A DNA stretch of 64,000 bases from the NCBI GenBank assembly GCA_904420175.1, contig CAJFUF010000009.1, positions 1-64,000 on the forward strand, read 5' to 3'. The stretch comes from Candidatus Schneewindia gallinarum. GTDB taxonomy: Bacteria > Bacillota > Clostridia > Oscillospirales > Ruminococcaceae. Below are positions 40,763 through 48,348 of this stretch, piece after piece. The notes under the pieces were generated by a model, which worked only from the letters and a program-made list of their open reading frames with translations, was not told the DNA's origin and did not search any database. The number at the start of each line of letters is the position of its first letter. Within the stretch, counting starts at the first letter, position 1. The position numbers and the translations under genes are program-made.

Positions 40763-41407
40763 TTACCACTGGTAAATGCTTTCCGTCAGGCCGCTTTCCG
40801 AAATGTGCCCCGACTCCAGCCAGGCCCTGTATTCCTCCAGCTGGCTGCGTTCTTCCTCCAGCTGAGCGCGCTCCTCTTCCAGCAGGTTCCATTCTTCTTC
40901 CAGCAGGCGCTGTTCCTGCTGTGCCGCCAGTTCCTCCCTGTTGGCAAACTGCACGCCGTAGTCGTCCCAGACGGCGTCGCCCGGCTCCAGCCGCATATCT
41001 GTCGGGATGTAAAGAATAACGGCCGGAATCCCCTGCAGGGAGAAAGCAAGGTTGCGCTCCAGCTGGTTGAAGTGGAAGCCGGTCAGTTCCGCGGCAACCG
41101 TCAGCTGCGCCGTCTCCCCGTCATAGCTGAGGTGGACGCTGCACGGGTTGGTGGTGCCCTTGTCGTACACCTCCACGTAGGCCTCCTCTGTTGGGGACTG
41201 GCGGATGGCCAGCGTCTTGCCGTAGGTGTTGAACCGGATGGTTTTCGTACCCTCGCGGATGGAGAGATGTTCCGGAGAAAACTCTTCGTTTGTCAGGCGC
41301 TGAAACCATTGGATGCCGTCCTTAACAGCCAGCGGCAGGCAGACAAGCAGGCCGAGAAAACAGGCCGCCAGCGCAACCGCGATCCACTTTGTGACCTTGT
41401 TAAGCAT
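40763..41407 (-). CDS. Membrane protein with C-terminal Glu/Leu coiled coil, third gene of the PadR cassette
   Basis: 214 residues from ATG at 41407 (GGAGGAGG upstream), overlapping the DUF1700 gene by 8 bases. Membrane helix at about 8-28, then a beta-rich extracellular region (about 45-160, DUF4097-like in position), then a regular E-E-E-x-x-L-L coiled coil (about 163-200). No enzyme motif. In PadR/DUF1700 cassettes the third gene often is a DUF4097 adhesin-like protein; this one is shorter and ends differently. Confidence 0.7.
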   Translation of the reverse strand: MLNKVTKWIAVALAACFLGLLVCLPLAVKDGIQWFQRLTNEEFSPEHLSIREGTKTIRFNTYGKTLAIRQSPTEEAYVEVYDKGTTNPCSVHLSYDGETAQLTVAAELTGFHFNQLERNLAFSLQGIPAVILYIPTDMRLEPGDAVWDDYGVQFANREELAAQQEQRLLEEEWNLLEEERAQLEEERSQLEEYRAWLESGHISESGLTESIYQW

Positions 41408-42044
41408 GGGTGGAAGCCTCCTCCTTGATAAAGTAGGCGCGTTCAGCCGTCCTCCATCCGCGCCGTGCCATACGAAAGACAAGAATGCCGGTCAGCGCAC
41501 TCAGGCACAGGGCGAACAGCCCGCCGAACACACCGCACAGGCTGACCGCCGGAGAGGTGAGGCTGAGCGTGGCGGCAGACACCACCAGCAGCAGAAGGCC
41601 GAATACCACAAACAGAATGGCGGCAAACGCACTGAAGCCAAGCGCAAACAAAAACACTATCCAAAGGGCGGCCCTGCCCGCTGCATGCACAACCCGGCCC
41701 GCCAGTTTCCACAGCCACCGGCCAAAGCGCTGCAGCCCGGACCCGGCGCTGTGCAGGCCGCGGCCAAGCAGGCTGGCAGTTTTTTCAAACGCCTCCGCAG
41801 GGCGAGGGGTCGCCGGCCCCGCCGCGTTATCCGGGTGCCCCTGTCCGTCGGCTTCCTCGGTGAACTGCTCGGCAATCAGCTCGGGTGAGCCAAGCTTTGC
41901 TGCAATCTCCTCATCAGGCTTGCCCTGTTTGCGGCCGTCCTCAAAAAATTCGTTGTAGTCCCTGAGGATGTCCGCGACCTCCGCACCGGACAGATGGCCT
42001 TTCAGCAGCGCTTCCAGCTGCTTTAAATAGGTTTCCTTATTCAT
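41400..42044 (-). CDS. DUF1700/HAAS-domain membrane protein
   Basis: 214 residues. The HAAS N-terminal domain is clear (YLKQLEALLKG, then ILRDYNEFFEDG, then KLGSPELIAEQF, residues 5-65). After a linker, three or four membrane helices occupy about 115-205. HAAS proteins are nearly always encoded next to PadR regulators and act as membrane partners in envelope responses. Overlaps padR by 8 bases. Confidence 0.9.
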   Translation of the reverse strand: MNKETYLKQLEALLKGHLSGAEVADILRDYNEFFEDGRKQGKPDEEIAAKLGSPELIAEQFTEEADGQGHPDNAAGPATPRPAEAFEKTASLLGRGLHSAGSGLQRFGRWLWKLAGRVVHAAGRAALWIVFLFALGFSAFAAILFVVFGLLLLVVSAATLSLTSPAVSLCGVFGGLFALCLSALTGILVFRMARRGWRTAERAYFIKEEASTHA

Positions 42045-42372
42045 TCTTCTTTCCCTCCTGTTCGCTGACGGCGATGATTTCGTCCACCATTAGGGAAAAT
42101 TCCTTCCAATCCTGCTTAAGTGCCGCAAGATAGGCGCGCCCCTTTTCGGTGATGTGGTAGTATTTGCGCGCCGGGCCAATGGTGCTTTCCTTTAAGTAGG
42201 TGACGAAGTGCTCCTCCATGGTCAGCCGCCGCAAGATGGGGTAGACGGTGCCCTCGTTGATGTCGGTGTAGGCGGCAATGCTTTGCACAATTTCGTAGCC
42301 GTAGCGGTCCTTTGCGGCAATCAGCGCCAGCACACACATCTCAATGGCTCCCTTTCGGAATTGTGTGTTCAT
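42037..42372 (-). CDS. PadR-family transcriptional regulator
   Basis: 111 residues from ATG at 42372, 6 bases after AAAGGAGG. Winged helix with FRKGAIEMCVLALI, YGYEIVQSI, NEGTVYPILRRL and YHITEKGRAYL, the standard short PadR form. It likely represses its own cassette; promoter and operator region lies at 42394-42422. Confidence 0.93.
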   Translation of the reverse strand: MNTQFRKGAIEMCVLALIAAKDRYGYEIVQSIAAYTDINEGTVYPILRRLTMEEHFVTYLKESTIGPARKYYHITEKGRAYLAALKQDWKEFSLMVDEIIAVSEQEGKKNE

Positions 42373-42393
42373 CCCATCCCTCCTTTTGAGCCT

Positions 42394-42422
42394 AGTATAG
42401 CACACTACTTTGCAATACACAA
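42394..42422 (-). promoter_or_regulatory. Promoter of the PadR cassette
   Basis: TTGTGT (42422-42417), 17-base spacer, TATACT (42399-42394). The spacer and -35 contain ATTGTGTATTGCAAAGTAGT, reminiscent of PadR sites; no perfect palindrome is seen. Confidence 0.65.
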
Positions 42423-42530
42423 TACATGATTTTAAAAAATACTAAATTTTTTAAAATGGGCCGGCGATTGCGAAATTAGGGGGATTTTGGTATACTGAAA
42501 GCCGAAAGAACCACCGGGGAGGGAAGCGGT

Positions 42531-44381
42531 ATGAAACGGCGCGGGAAAAGGGTTATGGCTGTGTTGGCGGCAGTGCTTGTGCTGGCGGTCGCCGCGGCCG
42601 TGGCATGGTTTTTGTGGCTTCGCCCCGTTTCGCAAAACAAACTGGAAACCATTTTGTATGAGGAGGACGGCGCGCTGTACTGCCTGCTTGTACCGTCCGG
42701 GGACAGCGTGCGCCTTGCGGACCGTGCGGAGGGAACGCTGACCGCCTTTGGGGGCGAGGGAGCGCTGGCCTATACCGTGCAGGACGGCGTGCTGAGTGTG
42801 ACGGATCTGCGCGATGCCGACGGGGGATATCCTGCCGTGCAGCTGGACACCGGCGTGGAGGAACTGCACAGTGTGTGCGGCGGCGCCCTGCTGCTGTACC
42901 GGACCGGGACGGGGGAGCTGTACCTGCACGACCGGAATGAAAAGGCCCTTTTGGGGCGTGACGTCAGCTCCCTGCTGCTTGCGCCAAAGGGGGATGCGGT
43001 GCTGTACCAGGATGGGACGGACCTGGTCTGGTATGCGCCCCTGTCCATGGACGTGCAGGCGCAGCCCCTGTCCGAGGCGGACAATTTTTCCGCCTCCATA
43101 ACCTCCGCGGCCCGCTTTGGAACCATCTGGTTCATGTGGGACGGGCAGGCCTATACGCAAAAACCGGGGGAGGAAAAGCAACCCCTGGCAGTGCCTGCGG
43201 GGGAGCCGGCGGATGTGTTTGTGGCGGCGGATACCGTCTACCTTGTGGGCAGGGAGACCACGTCCGTCAGCGCCGACCAGCTGGTGACGGACGACATGGC
43301 CGAGGCGGACGCCGCGCTGGAGGAACCGGTATACCCGCAGGAGCGGGAGGAGGATAAGCCGAAATACCCGTCCATCCGGGACTACTGGGACAGTGAACTG
43401 AATCTGGACATTGACCGCTACTACGCCGATGTGGAGGCCTACGAGCAGAAGCTGGCGGAGTATGAAGCGCAGCGCAAACAACTGCTGGAGCAGTACCAGA
43501 AGGACCTGACCGCCTGGAATGAAAAGGTTGCACGGGACCGGCTCCGCGCCGCGCTGGAGCAGACGCAGATCCCGTGGACGGTGGACAGCCTGTACTGTCT
43601 GGAGGGGGATTCGGCGGAGCTTGTCAGCAAGAATTACCTTGCCTGCTGCAATTTTTCCCAGGATCGGAACGGCACGCAGCAGCTGTCTGCCACCTCGCCT
43701 GCGGTGCTGTACACCGTGTTTCTGGATGAACAGACACAGAAACTGCAACTGTCGGAGGTGGTTTCCGCCGCCTCAGTGCAGAACCAGATTATGTCGAAGC
43801 TTACGGCGGGCGCCTACCGGATTGCGGTCGGAAAGGACAGCTTTGAAGTCTGCCGCACGCCGGACTCCGCCGGATTTGAAAACTTTTTCCTGTCCCCGGC
43901 GGACAATCTGCTGTACTACCAGCTGGACGGCGCACTGTACCGGCTTGATTTCACCTCGTCAGGCGGCACGCCGGTCAAGGTGGCGGACAGCGCTGCGGAC
44001 TACTTTGTGGGGACAGAGGAAACGGCCTGCTACTACACCGTGGAGGAGGAAACGGGATACGCCCTGTACCGCGGAGGGGAGCGGCTGCTTGGCAATGTGC
44101 AGCCGGACAGCATCCGTTTTACGGCAGATGGGACGACACTGCTGTGCCTGACGGACGGAAATGAGGCCAGCGGTCTCGGCAGCCTAGCTGCCGTCCCGCC
44201 GCAGGGCGCGCCGGTTTCCATCAGCACGCAGACGGCTTCGGCCGGCGGGCTGAATGGTGCGTGCATCGCCTATCTGTATGATTACAGCGCGGTGGCGGGC
44301 TATGGGGAGCTGAGGCTGTACACCGGTGAGGAAAGCGCGCCGCTTACCGTCAGCAGGCGGGTCTCCCAAATTTTGATTTAA
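42531..44381 (+). CDS. Large exported protein of unknown function, propeller-like with coiled-coil insert
   Basis: 616 residues, GGGAGG before the ATG. Basic N-terminus and one membrane helix (8-28), then an outside part of repeated short beta motifs (for example DGALYCLL, DGVLSVTD, DGTDLVWY, DGALYRLD), suggesting a beta-propeller or lipoprotein-like sensor. Residues about 285-340 are charged, rich in Tyr-Glu-Lys and helical. No family is recognised. Divergent from the PadR cassette, so it could belong to the same envelope theme. Confidence 0.7.
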   Translation: MKRRGKRVMAVLAAVLVLAVAAAVAWFLWLRPVSQNKLETILYEEDGALYCLLVPSGDSVRLADRAEGTLTAFGGEGALAYTVQDGVLSVTDLRDADGGYPAVQLDTGVEELHSVCGGALLLYRTGTGELYLHDRNEKALLGRDVSSLLLAPKGDAVLYQDGTDLVWYAPLSMDVQAQPLSEADNFSASITSAARFGTIWFMWDGQAYTQKPGEEKQPLAVPAGEPADVFVAADTVYLVGRETTSVSADQLVTDDMAEADAALEEPVYPQEREEDKPKYPSIRDYWDSELNLDIDRYYADVEAYEQKLAEYEAQRKQLLEQYQKDLTAWNEKVARDRLRAALEQTQIPWTVDSLYCLEGDSAELVSKNYLACCNFSQDRNGTQQLSATSPAVLYTVFLDEQTQKLQLSEVVSAASVQNQIMSKLTAGAYRIAVGKDSFEVCRTPDSAGFENFFLSPADNLLYYQLDGALYRLDFTSSGGTPVKVADSAADYFVGTEETACYYTVEEETGYALYRGGERLLGNVQPDSIRFTADGTTLLCLTDGNEASGLGSLAAVPPQGAPVSISTQTASAGGLNGACIAYLYDYSAVAGYGELRLYTGEESAPLTVSRRVSQILI

Positions 44382-44404
44382 AGAAAGTACCGGCGGGCGC
44401 CCGA

Positions 44405-44433
44405 TTGCAAACGGGTACCCGCCAGTGTATAAT
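44405..44433 (+). promoter_or_regulatory. Promoter of rex
   Basis: TTGCAA (44405-44410), 17-base spacer, TATAAT (44428-44433). No Rex-type operator is seen here. Confidence 0.82.
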
Positions 44434-44476
44434 AAGGGTTGGATTTGAATTCATGTTTTAAGAGGTGGAACCGGAC

Positions 44477-45103
44477 ATGGAGAAAGCTGCACTGACAAGG
44501 GAGCTGGCCCTGCGCCTGCCGCGGTACTTCCGGGTGCTTCGGCAGTACGTGATACAGGGCCGGCAGAAGGTTTCCTCCGGGGAACTGAGCGGGCAGCTGG
44601 GCATTACCGCCTCCCAGGTCCGGCGGGATCTCGGCTGCCTCGGCCTGTCGGGGCAAAACGGCTACGGCTACAGCGTGAAGGAACTGCACGACGCGCTGGG
44701 GGAGGAGCTTGGCGTGTTTGGCGGCCGGACTGCTGTCATCATCGGCGCGGGCCATCTCGGCCATGCGCTGGCCGCCCACCGCATGTTTGTGGGCCGGGGC
44801 TTTACGCTTATCGGCGTGTTTGACAGGGACCCGGCGGCGGTGGGCAGGAAAATTGCGGATTTAAGTGTGCTGCCCATGGACCGGCTTGCGGAATTTTGCC
44901 GGACGCACCACCCGCACATCGCCCTGCTTGCCGTGGACGCAAAAAACGCGCAGGAGGCCGCACAGGCGGTATGCGCCTGCGGGATTAAAGGCCTGCTGAA
45001 TTTTACCGAGACGGAACTGGACGTTCCGAAGCAGATTCCGGTGGAGTCCGTCCATGTGGGCGACATGCTGTATGTGCTGTCCCAGCGCATTTCCGATGAA
45101 TAA
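44477..45103 (+). CDS. rex: Redox-sensing repressor Rex
   Basis: 208 residues from ATG at 44477 (GAGGTGG upstream). N-terminal winged helix with RLPRYFRVL and ITASQVRRDLGCLG, LSGQNGYGYSV (Rex hallmark), then a Rossmann domain with IIGAGHLGHAL near 88 for NADH/NAD+ binding and a C-terminal domain-swap helix. Rex leaves DNA when NADH is high, opening fermentative genes. A very good Rex operator lies at 52876-52893 before the hydrogenase operon. Confidence 0.95.
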   Translation: MEKAALTRELALRLPRYFRVLRQYVIQGRQKVSSGELSGQLGITASQVRRDLGCLGLSGQNGYGYSVKELHDALGEELGVFGGRTAVIIGAGHLGHALAAHRMFVGRGFTLIGVFDRDPAAVGRKIADLSVLPMDRLAEFCRTHHPHIALLAVDAKNAQEAAQAVCACGIKGLLNFTETELDVPKQIPVESVHVGDMLYVLSQRISDE

Positions 45104-45110
45104 AACGAAA

Positions 45111-45135
45111 GGCTGAGCGCGGCTGCGGCTCGGCT
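45111..45135 (+). terminator. Terminator of rex
   Basis: About 8-bp stem with wobble pairs (GGCTGAGC/GCTCGGCT) and a T6 tail. Confidence 0.7.
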
Positions 45136-45159
45136 TTTTTGAAAGGAGGGGGGCCGGAA

Positions 45160-46032
45160 TTGGCACACGAAAAACGCAGAATAAAAAAGGGTTGGAAGGT
45201 GCTGGGCATTGTCCTGTTGTGCCTTGCCCTGTGTGCGGCGGCCCTGCTTATCTGGAAACAGGCGTATGAATATCTTGCCTACCTTGCCCCGCCTGACGCG
45301 CGTGCAGACATGGAACCTGTGGTGGACAAGGCGCAGTGGACCCAGGCGGATTATGAACTGATCTACAGGCAGACCGGCGTGGCCGAAGCCGGCGCGGACG
45401 CACTGCGGGCCGCAGGCAGGCAGCGCGAACTGCTGACCCTGCAGGAAAATTTCTACACAGCGCCCAATTATACCTGCGCACCCAACAGCATCATCTCTTT
45501 TGAGGAGCATGTGACGGATGAGGACGGGAAATGGACGTCCGCCACCTCCCTTGTGCCGCTGGAGGATGGGGATATCCTGATTACCAAATCCTCCCATGTG
45601 TACGGTTGGCGCAACGGGCATGCCGCCCTTGTGGTGGACGCGGAAAACGGCATCACACTGGAATCGGTGGTGCTTGGCACCAACTCCTGCACCCAGAATT
45701 TGAACAAGTGGACGACCTTCCCGAACTTTATGGTGCTTCGCGTGAAGGATATGGATAAGCAGACACGGGCGGAGGTGGCCGCCTGGGCCATGGAGCACCT
45801 GAACGGTGTGGCCTACGACTTTTCCATGGGCGTGCTTCGCCCGAAGGAGCAGGAGGACGGCAACTATATAGGGACCCAGTGCTCCCATCTGGTGTGGGCG
45901 GCATATAAGGCATTCGGGTACGACCTTGATGCGGACGGGGGGATGATTGTCACCCCGAAGGACCTTGCGAACAGCCCGCTTTTAGAAGTCGTCCAGGTAT
46001 ACGGTGTGGATCCGTCGGCAATATGGCCGTGA
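45160..46032 (+). CDS. Membrane-anchored YiiX-like (permuted NlpC/P60) cysteine peptidase
   Basis: 290 residues from a TTG start with AAAGGAGG upstream. One membrane helix (about 10-30). The outside domain has LEDGDILITK, NGHAALVV with a possible catalytic His, and GTQCSHLVWAAYKAFGYDLD with the Cys. This is the order of permuted papain-like YiiX/YebB proteins (His before Cys). Such enzymes cut peptide or amide bonds in wall or lipid substrates; the target is unknown. Confidence 0.75.
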   Translation: MAHEKRRIKKGWKVLGIVLLCLALCAAALLIWKQAYEYLAYLAPPDARADMEPVVDKAQWTQADYELIYRQTGVAEAGADALRAAGRQRELLTLQENFYTAPNYTCAPNSIISFEEHVTDEDGKWTSATSLVPLEDGDILITKSSHVYGWRNGHAALVVDAENGITLESVVLGTNSCTQNLNKWTTFPNFMVLRVKDMDKQTRAEVAAWAMEHLNGVAYDFSMGVLRPKEQEDGNYIGTQCSHLVWAAYKAFGYDLDADGGMIVTPKDLANSPLLEVVQVYGVDPSAIWP

Positions 46033-46065
46033 CGGGAAAGGATGCAATGAAAAGGAGACAAGCGC

Positions 46066-46866
46066 ATGATTAAACTGATTGCAACGGACATGGATGGTAC
46101 GCTGCTTGACAGCAACAAGCGCCTGCCGGAGGAAATTTTTGAAATTATCGGTGCGTTGTCGGCGCAGCAGGTCCACTTTGTGGTTTCCAGCGGCCGGCAG
46201 TACTACACCCTGGCGGAGCAGTTCGCCCCGGTGGCGGACAAGCTGACCTTCATCGCGGAAAACGGCGCCATGGTGGTGGACTGCGGGCAGACGGTGTTTC
46301 TGGACAGCATGGACCCGAAGGTGGTAAAAACGCTGATTGACGCGGGCCGCCGCATTCAGGGCGGCCACGTGGTGGTGTGCGGCGCACGCGCCGCGTATGT
46401 GGAAAGCACCGTCCCTGTTTTTCTCGACAATGTCCAACCCTACTACGCCCGGTTTGAAATTGTCCCGGATGTGCAGTCCGTGGCGGAGACCGACCGCATC
46501 TGCAAGGTGGCCGTCTTTTCCGAGGGGCCTGCCGAGACGGACGCCTACCCCTTCCTTACGCCCTACGGGGACACGCTTGCGGTGTGCCTAAGCGGCCCCC
46601 ATTGGGTGGACGTTATGAACAAGACGGTCAACAAGGGCGCCGCTATCCGCTTTTTGCAGCAGCGCTTCGGCATCACAAGGCAGGAGTGCATGGCCTTTGG
46701 CGACTATTTGAACGACACGGAAATGATGAAGGAGTGCGCATTCAGCTACGCCATGGAAAATGCCCACCCGGATTTGAAGGCGATCAGCCGGTATCAGTGC
46801 CCCTCCAATGACGAGCGGGGGGTTATTACCACCATTGAAAAAACGGTACTGAAGGGGGAAAGCTGA
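46066..46866 (+). CDS. Cof-type HAD phosphatase
   Basis: 266 residues. Motif I ATDMDGTLLDS, motif II VVSSGRQ, type IIB cap in the middle, motif III Lys near 202 and motif IV FGDYLNDTEMM. Dephosphorylates phosphosugars or cofactors such as FMN or PLP. AAGGAG precedes the ATG. One base separates it from the acetyltransferase gene. Confidence 0.92.
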   Translation: MIKLIATDMDGTLLDSNKRLPEEIFEIIGALSAQQVHFVVSSGRQYYTLAEQFAPVADKLTFIAENGAMVVDCGQTVFLDSMDPKVVKTLIDAGRRIQGGHVVVCGARAAYVESTVPVFLDNVQPYYARFEIVPDVQSVAETDRICKVAVFSEGPAETDAYPFLTPYGDTLAVCLSGPHWVDVMNKTVNKGAAIRFLQQRFGITRQECMAFGDYLNDTEMMKECAFSYAMENAHPDLKAISRYQCPSNDERGVITTIEKTVLKGES

Positions 46867-46867
46867 A

Positions 46868-47386
46868 ATGGATTTTCTTCTGCGCCCGTGGCGGCGGGAG
46901 GATGCTGCGGACATCGCGCCGCTGGCAAACAACAGGGCAGTTGCGGACAACCTGCGGGACATTTTCCCTTATCCCTACACCCTGCAAAACGCGCAGGATT
47001 TTGTGGCAATGTGCATGCAGGCGGACGAAACAGCGTGTCTGTTCCGCACCATTGAAGTGGACGGCCACGCAGTGGGAAGCATTACGGTGTCGCTGGGGAC
47101 CGATGTGTACCGCAAAAGCGCAGAGCTGGGCTACTGGCTGGGGGAACCCTACTGGAGAAAGGGGATTATGAGCCGCGCAGTGCGGCAGATCTGCCGGCAG
47201 GCCTTTGAGACGTTTGACATTGTCCGCATTTATGCGGAACCGTATGCCTATAACAAGGGCTCCCGCGGGGTGCTGGAAAAGGCGGGCTTCCGGCTGGAGG
47301 GAGTAATGCGGGACAGCGTTTATAAAAACGGGAAAGTAATCGATTCCTGCCTGTATGCGCTGCTGAAAGGGGAGCAGCTCCCGTGA
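46868..47386 (+). CDS. GNAT acetyltransferase (RimJ/RimL type)
   Basis: 172 residues. LRPWRREDAADIAPL start, ELGYWLGEPYWRKGIMSRAV with the acetyl-CoA loop (about 89-108), and a final YNKGSRGVLEKAGFRLEG. Acts on a protein N-terminus or small amine. In an operon with the HAD phosphatase and a lipoprotein gene that overlaps its stop (GTGA). Confidence 0.92.
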   Translation: MDFLLRPWRREDAADIAPLANNRAVADNLRDIFPYPYTLQNAQDFVAMCMQADETACLFRTIEVDGHAVGSITVSLGTDVYRKSAELGYWLGEPYWRKGIMSRAVRQICRQAFETFDIVRIYAEPYAYNKGSRGVLEKAGFRLEGVMRDSVYKNGKVIDSCLYALLKGEQLP

Positions 47387-47811
47387 GACGGCGGATGTTG
47401 ACGCTGTTTTTCCCCGTGTGTCTTGCACTGCTGCTGTGTTCCTGCGGCGGCGAACTGCCGGAGGAGCAGGCCCCCACGGGCGGCTTTGCGGACCGGATTG
47501 TCTCCGTCTGTTATTTTGGCGTTGATTTTGGGGGCTGGACCTCAGCGGAAAATATGGTGGAGTGTAACCATTCCCAGCTTGCCAAACAGGCCTACAGCGC
47601 ACTGCGCCTGTCCGAGTGGCAACAGATAGACGGCCCGCTGGACGGGGTCACGGAGAACACCGTCATTTTTATCCCGTATATCGGCAGCAGCGTCCATATT
47701 ACCCTTGGGGCGGATACCGCCCGGATGGACGGGCAGGTTTATAAGCTGCCGGACGGCACGGTGGAGGAGGTGCTCCAACTTTTAAAGGAGCATGCGGAGG
47801 AACACAAATAA
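47383..47811 (+). CDS. Small lipoprotein, unknown
   Basis: 142 residues, GTG start overlapping the previous stop. Lipoprotein signal ending LLCSC with Cys21, then a Pro/Glu-rich linker and a compact alpha/beta domain of about 110 residues. No known family. Probably bound to the outer face of the membrane. Confidence 0.7.
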   Translation: MRRRMLTLFFPVCLALLLCSCGGELPEEQAPTGGFADRIVSVCYFGVDFGGWTSAENMVECNHSQLAKQAYSALRLSEWQQIDGPLDGVTENTVIFIPYIGSSVHITLGADTARMDGQVYKLPDGTVEEVLQLLKEHAEEHK

Positions 47812-47817
47812 AACAGC

Positions 47818-47852
47818 AAAAAGGGGAGCGGATGTTTCCGCTCCCCTTTTTT
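47818..47852. terminator. Bidirectional terminator
   Basis: 14-bp perfect stem flanked by A5 and T6; separates the lipoprotein gene from the convergent ProX gene. Confidence 0.92.
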
Positions 47853-48348
47853 AGGATATGTTCACCGTGAGCAGCCGGTTGCCGTGCCGCTCAATCACTG
47901 CCTTTAAGTCCTCATAGGATAGAAAGACGGACGCGGTGTTGTCGCACGGGTGCACGCCAAGGCAGGGCGCCCCGACAAGATCGCGGTCGAATGCCACCGT
48001 CACGGCGAAGGCATCATCATTCAGAATGCCAAGCGGGGTAACGGCCCCTTTTGTGAGGCCGAGGCAGTTCATCAGCCGTTCCTCCGAGGCAAAGCTCAGC
48101 GCCGTACTGCCAAGTTCGCTTCTCAGGGCTTTCAGGTCGGCGCGCTTGTCCTCCCTGAGGACTACCAGAAAGTGCTGCTTTCCGTTGGCATTTCTCAAAA
48201 ACAGGTTTTTGCACACGCAGCGCATCTGCTCCTCCGGCCAGCCGAGGGCCTGCATCTCCTCAATGGTGTATACCGCCGGATGCTCCACAAGGCGGTAGGA
48301 GATGTGCTGCGCGTCAAGTGCGGCAAGGGCCTTTTCCCGGTTTGTCAT
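47851..48348 (-). CDS. Ala-tRNA(Pro)/Cys-tRNA(Pro) deacylase, ProX/YbaK family
   Basis: 165 residues from ATG at 48348, which overlaps the htpG stop (ATGA). YbaK/ProX features: LVEHPAVYTIEEM near 20, CKNLFLRNANGKQHFLVVL near 48 with the key Lys, and GAPCLGVHPCDNTASVFLS near 133. Removes wrongly attached amino acids from tRNA-Pro. Coupling to a chaperone gene fits a protein quality theme. Confidence 0.92.
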   Translation of the reverse strand: MTNREKALAALDAQHISYRLVEHPAVYTIEEMQALGWPEEQMRCVCKNLFLRNANGKQHFLVVLREDKRADLKALRSELGSTALSFASEERLMNCLGLTKGAVTPLGILNDDAFAVTVAFDRDLVGAPCLGVHPCDNTASVFLSYEDLKAVIERHGNRLLTVNIS

